Assembly: GCF_003012735.1 (NCBI RefSeq)
Contig: NZ_PXYI01000013.1
Location: 1-64,000, forward strand
Reading direction: 5' to 3'
DNA length: 64,000 nt
Source: Allosphingosinicella deserti
GTDB taxonomy: Bacteria > Pseudomonadota > Alphaproteobacteria > Sphingomonadales > Sphingomonadaceae
Below the pieces are notes generated by a model. That model searched no databases and was not told the DNA's origin. It saw nothing but the letters and a program-made list of their open reading frames with translations. The position numbers were made by a program, and so were the translations under genes. Shown here in pieces: positions 1 to 9,366 of the stretch. Numbering within the stretch: the first letter of the stretch is position 1; every line of letters begins with the position of its first letter.

Positions 1-111
1 GAGGAGCGCACCGTCGAAGCCTGCTGGAAGCGCATCGGAACCCTCCTCGACTGCTTCGACCCCGTCGAATGCGCAAACTACCTCGCAAACAGCGGATATG
101 CTTCAGTCTAA
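1..111 (+). CDS. IS630-type transposase, C-terminal fragment
   Basis: An open frame enters from the left edge and ends at a TAA at 109-111, giving 36 residues. The tail contains a DCFDPVECANYL stretch and ends NSGYASV, the typical C-terminus of IS630-family DDE transposases, which mobilise an IS at TA targets. The rest of the gene and the element's left end lie outside the window, so I cannot say whether the copy is intact. No inverted repeat could be paired from this side alone. Confidence 0.75.
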   Translation, partial: EERTVEACWKRIGTLLDCFDPVECANYLANSGYASV

Positions 112-155
112 GATGATCATGCTCTAGCTCGTGGCCGAGGGGACGGCGCGCTCCG

Positions 156-560
156 TCAGGGAATCGAGTTTCTCTCGACCTGCATCGCCCGCCGCTCTGA
201 GCTCCAGTTGCGGATGTTCATGTTCCAGCAGCCGGTCTGGCCCCAGCTGCCGACGACCGAACAACTGTTCGGCCGCGTGTAACGGGTCGCTTCCTCCAGT
301 TGGTCGAAGCGCGCGCCCCAGGCGACCGATCCGCGCTCGTCCTTGTTCTTCCGGAATTCCTTGGGAATGCGATAGCGTTCCGTCTCCGGCCGCCGGGCGC
401 AGACCACGATCTCCTCTTCATCCTGGGCCTTGGGGCAAGGATCGTCGCCATAGACCACGAGGCTGGTGGCACGCTCGGGCAGATCTGGATCGGCATCCTG
501 GGCGACGGCCGCGGCGGAGACGAGAAGAAGGGCGGCGGCAATTCCGAACGGCAGGCTCAC
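156..560 (-). CDS. small secreted protein of unknown function
   Basis: Predicted 134-residue exported protein. I chose the GTG at 560 because it follows an AGGGA ribosome site at 6-7 bases and directly opens a signal peptide (hydrophobic run IAAALLLVSAAAVAQ, cleavage probably after AVAQ); the frame is open upstream to 698 but that part is Arg-rich and unlike a leader. The mature part has a PCPKAQDEEEIVVCARRPE segment and a Tyr-Arg-Ile-Pro motif, with four Cys overall. From memory, short secreted proteins with this PCP...EEIVVCARR stretch are common in sphingomonads and have no known function. It is monocistronic, converging on the IS630 remnant. Confidence 0.72.
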   Translation of the reverse strand: MSLPFGIAAALLLVSAAAVAQDADPDLPERATSLVVYGDDPCPKAQDEEEIVVCARRPETERYRIPKEFRKNKDERGSVAWGARFDQLEEATRYTRPNSCSVVGSWGQTGCWNMNIRNWSSERRAMQVERNSIP

Positions 561-1157
561 GAAAATCCCTTCTCTCCACGTCGGCTCGATCCGATGGATC
601 GATCTCCAGGCACCAGGCTCTTCAAGGAATCGCCTCGTTGGTGACAGTCTGTGTCGCCGTGGATGAACGTAGCCGGTCCGACGCGGTGCCACGGACAAAC
701 GGCAGTAACAAACAGAATTCGGGTCTTCTCTTCCGTGGGCGGGATCAATGGCGCCGGCATGGCCGCTTCATGCTACTCCCGCTTAGCCACGATTCTCTCC
801 GATCGACGGAGTCCGACACAAAGCGTGTTCGGGGGACCTAGGGCCAGGGGAAAGCCTGACGAGAAGGATCCCTAAGCATATCTCCGTTCGGGCTGAGCTT
901 GTCGAAGCCTTCTCTTTCACCCCTCCAGCAAAGGAACATGAGGGCTTCGACGGGCTCAGCCCGAACGGGGCTTCCGCTTGGTAGTCCGTGCTTTTTGGAT
1001 GCGCACAAGAAGGGCCCCGGAGCAAAAGCTCCGGAGCCTCTCGCTTGCGGGCGGAAGACAGGGCGAGGGCAAGCCCGACCCGTCTGGCGCCCCTTCCTTG
1101 CGCCTCGATTTCGCATCCGTATCGCACCGCCTCGGCGGCGCCACGAACGCGCCACGC
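561..1157. other. 597-bp stretch without a convincing gene
   Basis: Short open frames exist on both strands here, but none has a ribosome site, a recognisable domain or a composition unlike random GC-rich frames. The only clear structure is the long inverted repeat at 884-968, described separately. The part next to 560 must hold the promoter of the secreted-protein gene; I see no confident -35/-10 pair. Confidence 0.5.
884..968. repeat. long inverted repeat, copy 1 of a dispersed hairpin family
   Basis: The arms at 884-909 and 943-968 (26 bases each) pair with two mismatches; the left arm starts CCGTTCGGGCTGAGC and the right ends GCTCAGCCCGAACGG. The 33-base loop carries no signal I recognise. 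A related hairpin with the same CGGNCTGAGC...GTCNAAGCC core lies at 38953-39034. A REP-like family that folds in RNA and often sits between genes is the likely explanation. Confidence 0.75.
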
Positions 1158-1937
1158 TCAGTCGTCGCCGCTGCCGGGCTCCGCCTGGGCACGGTGCATG
1201 GCGGCCGAAACGCCGCCTCCGAGCACGCTTGCGCCGGCGACCTGGAGCTTGTTCTTGAGGCCGTAGATGACGCTGCGGTCGCCCTTCATCAGCGCGTCGT
1301 AGCCGGTTTTTGCAACGTCGGCCGGGTCGTCCTTCTTCGCTTGACCGACCTTGGTGTCTTCCATGCCGGCGCGCTCGAAGAATTCGGTTTCGGTGGCGCC
1401 GGGCTTCAGACAGGTGACCGTGACATTGGTGTCCTTGAGCTCGTTGACGAGCGCGTCGGAGAAGCTGTCGATGAACGCCTTGGTGCCGTTATACACCGCC
1501 TGGAAGGCACCGGCGATGTGGCCGGCGATCGAACCGGTGATCAGGATACGGCCCTCGTCGCGCGCCACCATCTGTTTCGCCACCTTCTGGATCAGATAGA
1601 CGGTGCCGGTGATGTTGGTGTCCACCACATGGCGCCATTCGGCCGGATCCTGATCGAGGAAGGCGTGGCCGAGGCCGTGCCCGGCATTGGCGAACAGCGC
1701 GTCCACCTGGCGGCCGCCGGTCGCGGCGAGCAGGCGGTCGACGCCTTCGAAGGTCGACAGATCGGCTTCGACATTCTGGACCTGGACGCCGTAGCCGCTC
1801 AAGGACGACGATGCGTCGACCAGCGGCGTGTCGGCGGCGATGACGAGGTCGTAGCCGTCCTGAGCTGCCAGTTTGGCGAGTTCTAGGCCGATGCCGGTCG
1901 AGGCGCCGGTGACGATGGCGAGCTTAGGCTGGCTCAT
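1158..1937 (-). CDS. SDR family oxidoreductase
   Basis: Classical short-chain dehydrogenase/reductase, 259 residues. Seen: the N-terminal nucleotide-binding TGASTGIG motif (residues 11-18), an NAG motif in mid-protein, and the catalytic YNGTK (Tyr-x-x-x-Lys) with an upstream Ser in the ITGS segment. An NAD(P)(H)-dependent carbonyl/alcohol reaction is expected; the substrate cannot be read from sequence. The gene overlaps the upstream zinc alcohol dehydrogenase by 14 bases, so it is translationally coupled and is the last gene of an SRPBCC-ADH-SDR operon. Such SDR and ADH genes are frequent members of stress regulons, which agrees with the EcfG-like promoter upstream of the operon. Confidence 0.93.
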   Translation of the reverse strand: MSQPKLAIVTGASTGIGLELAKLAAQDGYDLVIAADTPLVDASSSLSGYGVQVQNVEADLSTFEGVDRLLAATGGRQVDALFANAGHGLGHAFLDQDPAEWRHVVDTNITGTVYLIQKVAKQMVARDEGRILITGSIAGHIAGAFQAVYNGTKAFIDSFSDALVNELKDTNVTVTCLKPGATETEFFERAGMEDTKVGQAKKDDPADVAKTGYDALMKGDRSVIYGLKNKLQVAGASVLGGGVSAAMHRAQAEPGSGDD

Positions 1938-3147
1938 GGATCTTCTCCTGCTGGGTTTGCACCGCGCCCTTTTCGAGGCCGGGTTTCAAGATGATCTTGG
2001 TGTAGGTGTCCTGGTGATCGTGCCAGTGACGGTACATGTCCGGCCCGTCTTCCAGGCTGGCATGGTGCGAGATCATGAAGGTCGTATCGATCTTTCCTTC
2101 CTCGATCATGCGCAGCAACTGGCCGGTATATTTCTGCACATGGGTCTGGCCGGTCTTCATCGTCAGCCCCTTTTCCATGAAGGCGCCGATCGGGAACTTG
2201 TCCATCATCCCGCCATAGACGCCCGGCACGGACACGCGGCCGCCCTTGCGGCACGACAGGATCGCCTGACGGAAGGCGGCCGGGCGATCGGTGCCGAGGA
2301 AGGTGTGCGCCTTCACGGTGTCCAGGATGTTGTCGATGCCGAGGCCGTGCGCCTCCATGCCGACGCAATCGATACAGGCATCCGGGCCGATTCCGCCCGT
2401 CATTTCCCACAAGGCTTCGCGGACGTTGACCTCGCGGAAATGCAGGATCTCGGCGCCGAGCTGCTTGGCAAGCTCCAGCCGCCGCGGGAAATGATCGATC
2501 GCAATCACCCGGTGCGCACCCATCAGGAACGCCGACTGGATCGCGAACAGGCCGACGGGGCCGCAGCCCCACACGGCGACGGTGTCGCCCGGCTCGATCT
2601 CGGCATTCTCGGCGGCCATCCACCCCGTGGGAAGGATGTCGGACAGGAACAGCACCTGATCGTCCGAAATGCCGTCCGGAATGACGACCGGGCCGACATC
2701 GGAATAGGGGACGCGCAGATATTCGGCCTGGCCGCCGGCATAGCCGCCGGTGAGGTGGGCGTAACCGAATGCGCCGCCCATCGGATAGCCGTAGAGCGTC
2801 TCCGACATGTCGGAGGTGGTGGCCGGGTTGGAATTGTCGCAGGCGGAGAATTGCTGCTTGCCGCAGAAATAGCAGCTGCCGCAGCTGACCGTGAACGGGA
2901 TGACGACGCGCTGGCCCTTCTTCAGCGGGCTCTTGGCGCCGACCTCGACCACTTCGCCCATATTTTCATGGCCGAGAATGTCGCCGGCGCGCATCGTCGG
3001 AATGTAGCCGTCGAACAGATGGAGGTCCGATCCGCAGATCGCGGTCGAGGTGATCTTGATGATCACGTCGCGCGGATTGACGATCTCGGGATCGGGAACG
3101 GTGTCGACGCGGACGTCGTGGCGCCCATGCCAGGTGAGTGCACGCAT
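1924..3147 (-). CDS. zinc-dependent alcohol dehydrogenase (MDR family)
   Basis: 407-residue medium-chain dehydrogenase, the formaldehyde-dehydrogenase-like ADH type. Seen: the catalytic-zinc region AICGSDLH (Cys38 area) and GHENMGEV, a structural-zinc Cys cluster ([15 protein letters not shown]) and a Rossmann motif [11 protein letters not shown]. It should oxidise an alcohol or aldehyde adduct with NAD(P). The start lies 16 bases after the SRPBCC stop and the end overlaps the SDR start, so the three genes form one transcript. No glutathione- or mycothiol-specific feature was identified, so the physiological substrate is unknown. Confidence 0.93.
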   Translation of the reverse strand: MRALTWHGRHDVRVDTVPDPEIVNPRDVIIKITSTAICGSDLHLFDGYIPTMRAGDILGHENMGEVVEVGAKSPLKKGQRVVIPFTVSCGSCYFCGKQQFSACDNSNPATTSDMSETLYGYPMGGAFGYAHLTGGYAGGQAEYLRVPYSDVGPVVIPDGISDDQVLFLSDILPTGWMAAENAEIEPGDTVAVWGCGPVGLFAIQSAFLMGAHRVIAIDHFPRRLELAKQLGAEILHFREVNVREALWEMTGGIGPDACIDCVGMEAHGLGIDNILDTVKAHTFLGTDRPAAFRQAILSCRKGGRVSVPGVYGGMMDKFPIGAFMEKGLTMKTGQTHVQKYTGQLLRMIEEGKIDTTFMISHHASLEDGPDMYRHWHDHQDTYTKIILKPGLEKGAVQTQQEKIHEPA

Positions 3148-3163
3148 GCGGGTCTGCTCCTGA

Positions 3164-3859
3164 TTACAGATATTGCTTGGTCGGGTCTTCCGAGCGGCGG
3201 CCGGACGGGCTTGCGGAACTGGTGACCTCGCCGGTTTCCATCAGCTGCTTGAACCGGCGAAGGTCGCGGCGCGCCTGGACGTTCGGCTCCCGCTGCAGGA
3301 CCTTGGCGACCGCACGCCCGATCGCGCCGGCCGGCGGATCGTAGGTGATCGTCGCGCGCACCATCGTGCCCCGGCCGGGCGCGGCATCGATGAACTCGAT
3401 CCGGCCGGTGTTGCGAACGTCGGCGCCTTCCTCGGATTCCCAGGCGATCACGCGTCCGGGCTGATCCTCGGTGATCCGGCTGACGAACTTCACCTCGGTG
3501 CCCGCAGGGCCGGCGATCGTCCAGTGCGAGCGTCCGCCGTCGAGCGTCTCGACCGAGCGGACATTGTCCATGAACTGAGTCAGATTCTCGAAGTTTCGCC
3601 AGAAATCGTAGAGCTCCTGGGCGGAGCGGTTGATCGTCACCGTTCGTCCGACCAGCGCCGGATCCGGTTTGCGTCCGCCGCGAAGGGTGGACGCGGGTGC
3701 ATCGCTGAGCAGCGGACCTTCGGGCGCCCCGCTGAGCTTGCGCCCAACATAGAGAGCGACGCCTGCCGCAGCGGCGACTGCAGCCGCACCGATCAGGGTG
3801 CGTTGCAAAGTATCGCCGTCACGTCCTTGATTGTCTCCGCTGAGTAGAAAGCCTGCCAA
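3164..3859 (-). CDS. SRPBCC (polyketide cyclase/dehydrase-like) membrane-anchored protein
   Basis: 231 residues. An N-terminal hydrophobic segment ([17 protein letters not shown], about residues 21-37) precedes an SRPBCC/START-like domain (about 68-205: [19 protein letters not shown], later [11 protein letters not shown] and [15 protein letters not shown]). Family members bind hydrophobic ligands in a helix-grip fold; this coenzyme-Q-binding/cyclase-like subtype has no defined reaction. I chose the TTG at 3859 because it follows a very strong GGAGGAG site at 5 bases; the same frame stays open far upstream without protein-like sequence. First gene of an operon with the Zn-ADH and SDR, with an EcfG-like promoter at 3954-3978. 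Confidence 0.85.
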   Translation of the reverse strand: MAGFLLSGDNQGRDGDTLQRTLIGAAAVAAAAGVALYVGRKLSGAPEGPLLSDAPASTLRGGRKPDPALVGRTVTINRSAQELYDFWRNFENLTQFMDNVRSVETLDGGRSHWTIAGPAGTEVKFVSRITEDQPGRVIAWESEEGADVRNTGRIEFIDAAPGRGTMVRATITYDPPAGAIGRAVAKVLQREPNVQARRDLRRFKQLMETGEVTSSASPSGRRSEDPTKQYL

Positions 3860-3953
3860 TTGCTCCTCCTCATGTTCCTGGGATCGTTCATCACCACGGC
3901 CTTTGTGCTGTACGACTTCACATTTTCGGGCTGGTGCATGGTGTTGCGAAGTG

Positions 3954-3978
3954 AACCAAGGTGCGGCTGGTAGGTTCC
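3954..3978 (-). promoter_or_regulatory. candidate EcfG-type (general stress) promoter
   Basis: On the minus strand GGAAC (3978-3974) is followed after 16 bases by GGTT (3957-3954). The published alphaproteobacterial EcfG consensus is GGAAC-N16/17-CGTT. The implied start would leave a leader of roughly 80 bases before the SRPBCC TTG. The site is close to palindromic (GAACC...GGTTC), so the plus strand also carries TGAACC-N15-GGTT pointing at the DUF2236 gene at 4022; one bidirectional stress promoter could serve both. Inference from motif and spacing only. Confidence 0.45.
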
Positions 3979-4021
3979 TCTCCGGCGGACAGCATTTCGC
4001 CTCCGCACTTGTGATTGGCAG

Positions 4022-4873
4022 ATGCAGACTCTTCAGCGCGCGATCCAGGGCCAGGTGCAACGACTGGTCGGTCCGACGGAAACCCAGGCGAGGCCCGCGC
4101 CGCCGCCGAGTGGCCCGTCCTTCCTTGCCCCGCACGCGGTGTCCCGCGAGGTGCACGGCGATTTCACCACTATGCTGGTGGGCGGCATATCGGGTCTGCT
4201 GCTGCAGATGCTGCACCCGGGCGCTCTCGCGGGCGTGTGGGACCATTCGAATTTCAGGGCCGACATGTCGGGCCGCCTGCGCCGCACCGCCCAGTTCATC
4301 TCGGTGACCACCTATGGCATGCAGAGTGAGGCCGAGCAGATGATCGGACGAATTCGGTTGATCCACGATCATGTGCATGGCCGATTGCCGGACGGTCGCA
4401 CCTATTCTGCGAACGACCCCGATCTTCTCACCTGGGTCCACGTCGCCGGTGCGAGCAGCTTCCTTGCCGCTTATCTTCGCTACCGGAATCCCGGGATGTC
4501 CGGTGCCGCGCAGGATCTTTATTATGTCGAATCCGCGCGCACTGCGGAGCGCCTTGGCGCCGGGCATATCCCGCAAAGCCGGCGCGAGGTGGCGCGCTAT
4601 CTCGAGCAGGTTCGGCCTCATCTGCTGTTCGATCACCGCACCGACGATGTCGCCAGGGCGATCCTCGGCCAGCCGGCGCCTTCCTTGGCGCTGGTGCCCT
4701 ATCGTGAACTGGTCACCCGCGCGAGCATCGACCTGCTTCCGTCGTGGGCGGCGCGGATGCATCGGCTGTCCGTTCCGGAGCACCAGCGTCCCGCGGTGCG
4801 GGCGGGCCTTCGCAGCGTCGCCGCGATCACCCGCTGGGCGCTCGACAGCGGCCGCGAACCGCCGCGCAGCTGA
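4022..4873 (+). CDS. DUF2236 / MpaB-family oxygenase-like protein
   Basis: 283 residues matching the DUF2236 family, which includes fungal MpaB oxygenase and the bacterial latex-clearing protein Lcp fold (heme b). Seen: VHGDFTTMLVGG, the LLLQMLHPGALAGVWDHSNF block (His-Pro rich), and the RRTAQFISVTTYG segment that follows it in this family, then a TWVHVAGASSFLAAY segment. A heme-dependent oxidation is possible but the substrate is unknown. Divergent from the SRPBCC operon with a shared intergenic region; its 3' end overlaps the convergent amine oxidase reading frame by 47 bases. Confidence 0.87.
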   Translation: MQTLQRAIQGQVQRLVGPTETQARPAPPPSGPSFLAPHAVSREVHGDFTTMLVGGISGLLLQMLHPGALAGVWDHSNFRADMSGRLRRTAQFISVTTYGMQSEAEQMIGRIRLIHDHVHGRLPDGRTYSANDPDLLTWVHVAGASSFLAAYLRYRNPGMSGAAQDLYYVESARTAERLGAGHIPQSRREVARYLEQVRPHLLFDHRTDDVARAILGQPAPSLALVPYRELVTRASIDLLPSWAARMHRLSVPEHQRPAVRAGLRSVAAITRWALDSGREPPRS

Positions 4874-6091
4874 GCGCCTGTTCGGCGGCCCGCACGCCGG
4901 CCTCGAAGGCGCCGTGCGCGGTGGAGAAATCTTCCGCCGAGCAGGCCTCGCCCGCGAAGAACAGGCGGTCGTCGACCGGCGCCGCAAGGATCGTGCGGGC
5001 GGCGGCATGGCCGGGCAAGGCATGGCTGTAGGAGCCGCAGGCAAGGCGCTCGGCGCCCCACGCCGACGCGGCAAGCGGTCGCAGCCGGGCGCCGAACCCG
5101 CTTCCGAACAGAGCCGTCAATTCCTCGACCGCAAAGGCGGCCATCGCGCGGCCGCGTCATCCTCGAGCGTCTCCGCGCCGACTCCGCCGTAAAAGGCTTC
5201 GATCAGCGGACGGCCGAACGGACGGAGATAATAGCTGCCGGTTTCCGCGCGGTGCGGGTTGCCGAGCAGGTGGCAATCCGCTGGAACGTCCTCGCTGCCG
5301 TCGAGGGCGAGAAACAATTTGTTGGCGAGGCCGAGCGGCAGGCGCGCGGCTGCGTCCAACATGTCGTCCAGCGCAGGAGCGAATGCAATGTCGCCCCGGG
5401 CGAGGATCGAGGTCGGTACTGCGACGATTGCGGCCCGGGCCGACAGGTCACCTCTGGACGTGGAAATGTGCAGGCGCGGCCCGCCGCGATCGATCCGGGT
5501 CACCGCAGTATCGAGAGCGATCGGAAGGTCCGCGGCGGCGCTCGCGATCAGAGTGGCGTAGCCGTCCGGCAGCCGCCAGTTCACGCCGGTGTCCGCGGCC
5601 TCGTAAGCGAGGTAATCGCTGACGGAGAGCCGGGCGAGGCCAACCCCGTTGATGTAGCCGCTGAGCGCCTCGATATAGGCGTTCCACGGACAGTCCGGGT
5701 CGAGTGCGTCCGCTGCGCAATCGCTCGCCGGCGGCGCTTCCCGGAGGCGACGGTCGAACGTTTCGAAGGCCGCGCCCGCCGCCTCCTGTTCGTGGGGCGT
5801 GAAGCCGAGATCGGCGAATTGGCGCCCCCAGGCGGAGGGCGTCCGGTCGATGACGGCGCCCCGGTCCTGCGCCAGGCGGGTCCACGGGTTGCGGTCTCCC
5901 GAATGGAGCCAACCACACCCCAGGTCGAGCCTCACTCCCTCCGCGTCTACGGTCAGCGCCCGCCCGCCGACCCGCGTGCCGGCCTCGGCGATCAGGAAAT
6001 GCAGCCCGCTGCCCGCCAGCCGCCGCCCAGCCGCGATCCCCGAGGCACCCGCCCCGACGATCACCACATCCACTTCGTCCGTCACGCGCAT
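4827..6091 (-). pseudogene. flavin amine oxidase, one frameshift
   Basis: Reads as a 421-residue FAD-dependent amine oxidase if one base is restored near 5148. The N-terminal part (ATG at 6091, GAGG ribosome site) has the dinucleotide-binding motif VVIVGAGASGIAAGRRL, the FAD-contacting EAGTRVGGRA and a LDLGCGWLH block. After ETLEDDAAA the frame runs into a stop at 5117; the other frame continues as MAAFAVEELTALFG through SYSHALPGH to the C-terminal FAD segment LFFAGEACSAEDFSTAHGAFEAG. Restoring one G (GCGCG to GCGGCG) joins the halves. Either a true broken gene or a base-call error. The C-terminus overlaps the convergent DUF2236 gene. Confidence 0.85.
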
Positions 6092-6428
6092 CCTTTCCTC
6101 ACGGTGCCGGCTCAACCGTCCGCCGTGCGTCAGGTTCATGCCGGCTTGGCGCGGGCACGCCACTCGGGACGGGCGGCGCGGCGGCACGCTGAAACGCTCA
6201 TGCCCGGCAGGAGAGGAAGACCATCGCATAGGATCGCAAACCGGTTGCCGTGATTACCGGCGGATGCAGCGCAACAGGCCTTGGAACTCGCCCGCAATTC
6301 CGCTCGTGACGGCAATGATCTCGTCATTGGCGGTCAAGGCGAACGAAGCGCGCCGGAGTCGCGGCGAGCGCGCCGAGGTGGACGATCTCGGCCACCTCAG
6401 TCCGAGCGCGGGTCCCCGGTCGCTAAGG
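6092..6428. other. 337-bp intergenic stretch, nothing recognised
   Basis: Lies upstream of the amine oxidase and downstream of the copper-binding protein, both on the minus strand. I see no protein-like frame, RNA gene or repeat. It should contain the amine oxidase promoter, but no clear consensus stands out. Confidence 0.4.
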
Positions 6429-6821
6429 TCACAGCGTCTCGACGGCAGCGCGGCAGTCGCGGGCGGTCTCGCGGCACATCTCGGCGCAGAGCCGGCAATG
6501 CTCGTCCTCGTGGCGCGCGCACTCCTCGGCACAGATGTCGCAGGCGGTGATGCAGAGCTGGAGCATCTCGCGCAGCACGATCTCGTTGCTGCCGGTGCGC
6601 CGCGTCGCCACCCGGGCCGTGGCCGTGCAGATGTCGGCGCAATCGGAGCAGGTGCGGATGCACTGGCGCATGTGGGCGACCATCTCCTCGGCCGCGCAGG
6701 CATCGGCGCAGCTCGTGCAGATCGCCGAGCAGAACAAGGCGTGGCGCACCGCCAGCGCGAGCGGTTCGTTGACGTTGCCGCCGACATCGGGGTGCATCGA
6801 GATCATCTTGGCGATCGACAT
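6429..6821 (-). CDS. four-helix-bundle Cys-rich copper-binding protein (DUF326)
   Basis: 130 residues with about 14 Cys, mostly in CxxC or CxxxC spacing on predicted helices: FCSAICTSCADAC, QCIRTCSDCADIC, LQLCITACDICAEECARHEDEHC, LCAEMC. This is the DUF326/copper storage protein (Csp) type, in which Cys lining a four-helix bundle bind many Cu(I) ions. There is no signal peptide, which matches the cytosolic Csp3-like branch. It lies 54 bases downstream of the royal-jelly-like gene on the same strand and may share its transcript. Role in copper storage or detoxification is by family analogy. Confidence 0.9.
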   Translation of the reverse strand: MSIAKMISMHPDVGGNVNEPLALAVRHALFCSAICTSCADACAAEEMVAHMRQCIRTCSDCADICTATARVATRRTGSNEIVLREMLQLCITACDICAEECARHEDEHCRLCAEMCRETARDCRAAVETL

Positions 6822-6875
6822 TGCGCTCTCCTGTTCGGGTGGTCGTTCAAGCGGCGTGGGCCATGCCGCCGCGCC

Positions 6876-7906
6876 TCAGCTTTGCGCGATGCGCCAGAGC
6901 TCGGTCGGGGTCGTCGGGCCTGCCTCCGGGTCGAACCACGCATTGTCCATGATGTGGGAGGAGGTGACGTAGATCGTCCCGTCGGGGCCCTGGGCGAAGC
7001 TGTCCGGCCAGCGCAGCCGCTCGTCCTGGACGACCGTCTCGATCGTTCCGTCGGGGAGCCGGCGCTTCACTGCGTCTTCCTCCGCCGCGGAGAGATAGAG
7101 CCGGCCCTCGGCATCCATCCAATAGCCGTCCGAGACTCCGGTCTTGCCCACTTCCTCCACCGCGTCGCCGAGCGCGTCCGGCGACAGCGCCCGATCGTCG
7201 AGCGCCGACGTCGCGATCCGGTAGAGCGTGTAGCCGGTCAGGGCCTGCCAGTAGACGTAGTCGCCGTCGGGAGAGAGCTCGATGCTGTCCGCCGCGAATT
7301 CCGCACCGCGTCCGTCAGAGCGGCGCAGCGGCCGCCCGTGATGGGTGACGACGATCTTCTCGGGCTGGGTGCTCGGATGGCCATGGAGAAGCCGGCGGGC
7401 GCTGCCGCTCTCAAGATCGAGCGCGATCAGCGCGCCGGTTGCGCCCGAATCGGTCAGATAGGCGCGCCGCCCGTCCGGGTGGAAGCGATGTCGTTGAGGT
7501 AGCTTCCCTCCGGTGCGATGTCGGTGCCGAAGGCAATGACCTGCGCGACCGTGTCCGTGTCGAGGTCGATGCGGACCAGCTTGGCCCCGCCGGGGACGAG
7601 ATGAGCCGTCGCCGGAGCTGCGGGATCGAGCACCCACAGGGATCCACGCCCGTCGCAGACCACCGACTGGACGCAGACGAAATGGTCCTTCGGGCTGATC
7701 TCGTTCTTCCTGGCGTTGCGCCAGCTGTTCCACGCCGCGTCGGGATAGGGGCGAGGCTCGCCGTCGACCAGTTCCGCCACCGAGACCTCGTTATCCTCCG
7801 TCCAGCGCGGAAAGTTGACGAAGATCCGTCCGGTCTCCGCAACCGCGACTCCGGTGACCTGGTGTTCGAACCGCGCTACGAGTTCGAGCCGCGCCTGATC
7901 CGTCAT
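6876..7906 (-). pseudogene. yellow/major royal jelly-family (L-dopachrome tautomerase-related) protein, one frameshift
   Basis: Two adjoining frames make a 343-residue beta-propeller of the MRJP/yellow family. The first (ATG at 7906) holds GRIFVNFPRW, VSVAELVDGEPRPYPD, VQSVVCDGRGSLWVLDPAAP, and stops after GSYLNDI. The second continues RFHPDGRRAYLTDSG, through DSIELSPDGDYVYWQAL and GVSDGYWMDAEGRLYLS to RWPDSFAQGPDGTIYVTSSH. Restoring one C (GACATCG to GACATCCG near 7487) gives the expected LNDIRFHPDG junction. Bacterial members have no settled function. It precedes the Cys-rich copper protein by 54 bases. The lesion could be a homopolymer error. Confidence 0.85.
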
Positions 7907-8023
7907 GGGTGCCTCTCCCGAATGCTGTCGGGAGGGCTAACCGGAAAGCCGTCAGACTGTTCCGATCAGGGTCGTGCTATTCGAAAGCCCTTGATGCAGG
8001 TTGCGGAGTTGGCGCGAAGCGCT

Positions 8024-9355
8024 TCAGTGGCCGCGTGCCAGCACGGGTGCGCCGGGCGCGACCACTGGCTCCGCCCCTTCGGACAGCTGCTCGCGCGTCG
8101 AGACGATCAGCGGCACCAGGATCTGCCCGGCGACGTTGACCGCGGTCCGGCCCATGTCGAGGATCGGATCGATCGCGAGCAGAAGGCCGGCGCCTTCGAG
8201 CGGCAGGCCGAGCGTCGAAAGCGTGAGGGTCAGCATCACCGTCGCGCCGGTCACGCCGGCGGTGGCGGCGGAGCCGAGCACGGAGACGAGGGCGATCAGC
8301 AGATAGTCGGTCGGGCCAAGCGCGACGCCGTAGAATTGAGCGACGAACAATGCGGCGATCGCCGGATAGATCGCGGCGCAGCCGTCCATCTTGGTGGTCG
8401 CGCCGAGCGGCACTGCGAAGCTTGCATAAGCGCGGGGCACGCCGAGCCGTTCGATCGTCACCTCCTCGGTCACCGGCAGGGTGCCGATCGAGGAGCGGGT
8501 GACAAAGCCGAGCTGGATCGCGGGCCAGGCGGCAGCGAAGAAGCGGCGGATCGGGATGCCGTTCAGGCGCAGCAATGCCGGATAGACCGCGAACAGGACG
8601 AGGGCGAGGCCGAGATAGACGGCGAATGCGAACCAGCCGAGCCCGGCAAGCGCGGTCCAGCCGTAGCGTGCAACGGCGGTGCCGATGAGGCCGGCCGTGC
8701 CGACCGGGGTCAGGCGAATGATCCACCACAGGATCTTGCGGACGATGACGAGGGCCGACTGGACGAAGGCGAGGAACGGGGCGCCGGCCTCACCGCTCTT
8801 CACCGCCGCGAGGCCGATCGCGACCGAGATGACGAGCAGTTGGAGGACGTTGATGCCGAGCGTGGTCGTCGGGCCATGATCGCCGATGCTCGTCGTCGCA
8901 GTGAGGCCGAGGAAGTTGGCGGGCACGATCCCCTTCAGGAAGTCCGTCCAGCCGCCCTGGCTCGCGGGCGCGGCGGCAAGGCTGGCGGCGACCGCGGCGT
9001 GCTTGCCGGGCGCGATCAGGGTGCCGAGAAGGAGGCCGATCGCCACCGCGATCGCGGCGGTGATCGCGAACCAGAGCAGGGTCTTCCACGCAAGCCGCGC
9101 CGCGTCGGCGACCGCACGCAGATTGGCGATGCTCGCGACGATCGCCGTGAACACGAGCGGCGGCACGATCGCCTTGAGCAATTGCACGAAGATGGCGCCG
9201 ATCGTCGCCAGCGTCTCCGTCAGCCACGGCGCGCCGGTGCTCCGCGCCGCGAGTCCCAGCGCCAGGCCGACGATCATGCCGAGCAGCACCTGGCCGCCGG
9301 TCGTGCCGATGCCGAGGCGCCAGGAGGCTGGAGCGTTGAGGGACGTGTCGTGCAT
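8024..9355 (-). CDS. dicarboxylate/amino acid:cation symporter (DAACS family)
   Basis: 443-residue inner-membrane transporter with about eight membrane segments and two re-entrant loops. Seen: FVTRSSIGTLPVT (the Ser-rich re-entrant loop HP1), PLGATTKMDGCA (TM7 unwound motif, normally NMDG, here KMDG) and the TAGVTGATVMLTL HP2 region. The ATG at 9355 was chosen because the transporter begins there; the frame is open upstream only as an overlap with metQ. It starts 11 bases after the metQ stop, so it is probably the fourth gene of the metNIQ transcript. GltP/SstT-like proteins move dicarboxylates, Glu, Asp or Ser with H+/Na+; the replaced Asn in the metal-binding NMDG motif is worth noting. Confidence 0.9.
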   Translation of the reverse strand: MHDTSLNAPASWRLGIGTTGGQVLLGMIVGLALGLAARSTGAPWLTETLATIGAIFVQLLKAIVPPLVFTAIVASIANLRAVADAARLAWKTLLWFAITAAIAVAIGLLLGTLIAPGKHAAVAASLAAAPASQGGWTDFLKGIVPANFLGLTATTSIGDHGPTTTLGINVLQLLVISVAIGLAAVKSGEAGAPFLAFVQSALVIVRKILWWIIRLTPVGTAGLIGTAVARYGWTALAGLGWFAFAVYLGLALVLFAVYPALLRLNGIPIRRFFAAAWPAIQLGFVTRSSIGTLPVTEEVTIERLGVPRAYASFAVPLGATTKMDGCAAIYPAIAALFVAQFYGVALGPTDYLLIALVSVLGSAATAGVTGATVMLTLTLSTLGLPLEGAGLLLAIDPILDMGRTAVNVAGQILVPLIVSTREQLSEGAEPVVAPGAPVLARGH

Positions 9356-9366
9356 CGATCGGTTCC

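Noticed and set aside
3164-5074. A 636-codon minus-strand frame running from the SRPBCC gene through the DUF2236 gene
   Set aside because: Only the part after the TTG at 3859 looks like protein; the upstream part is antisense to the DUF2236 gene.
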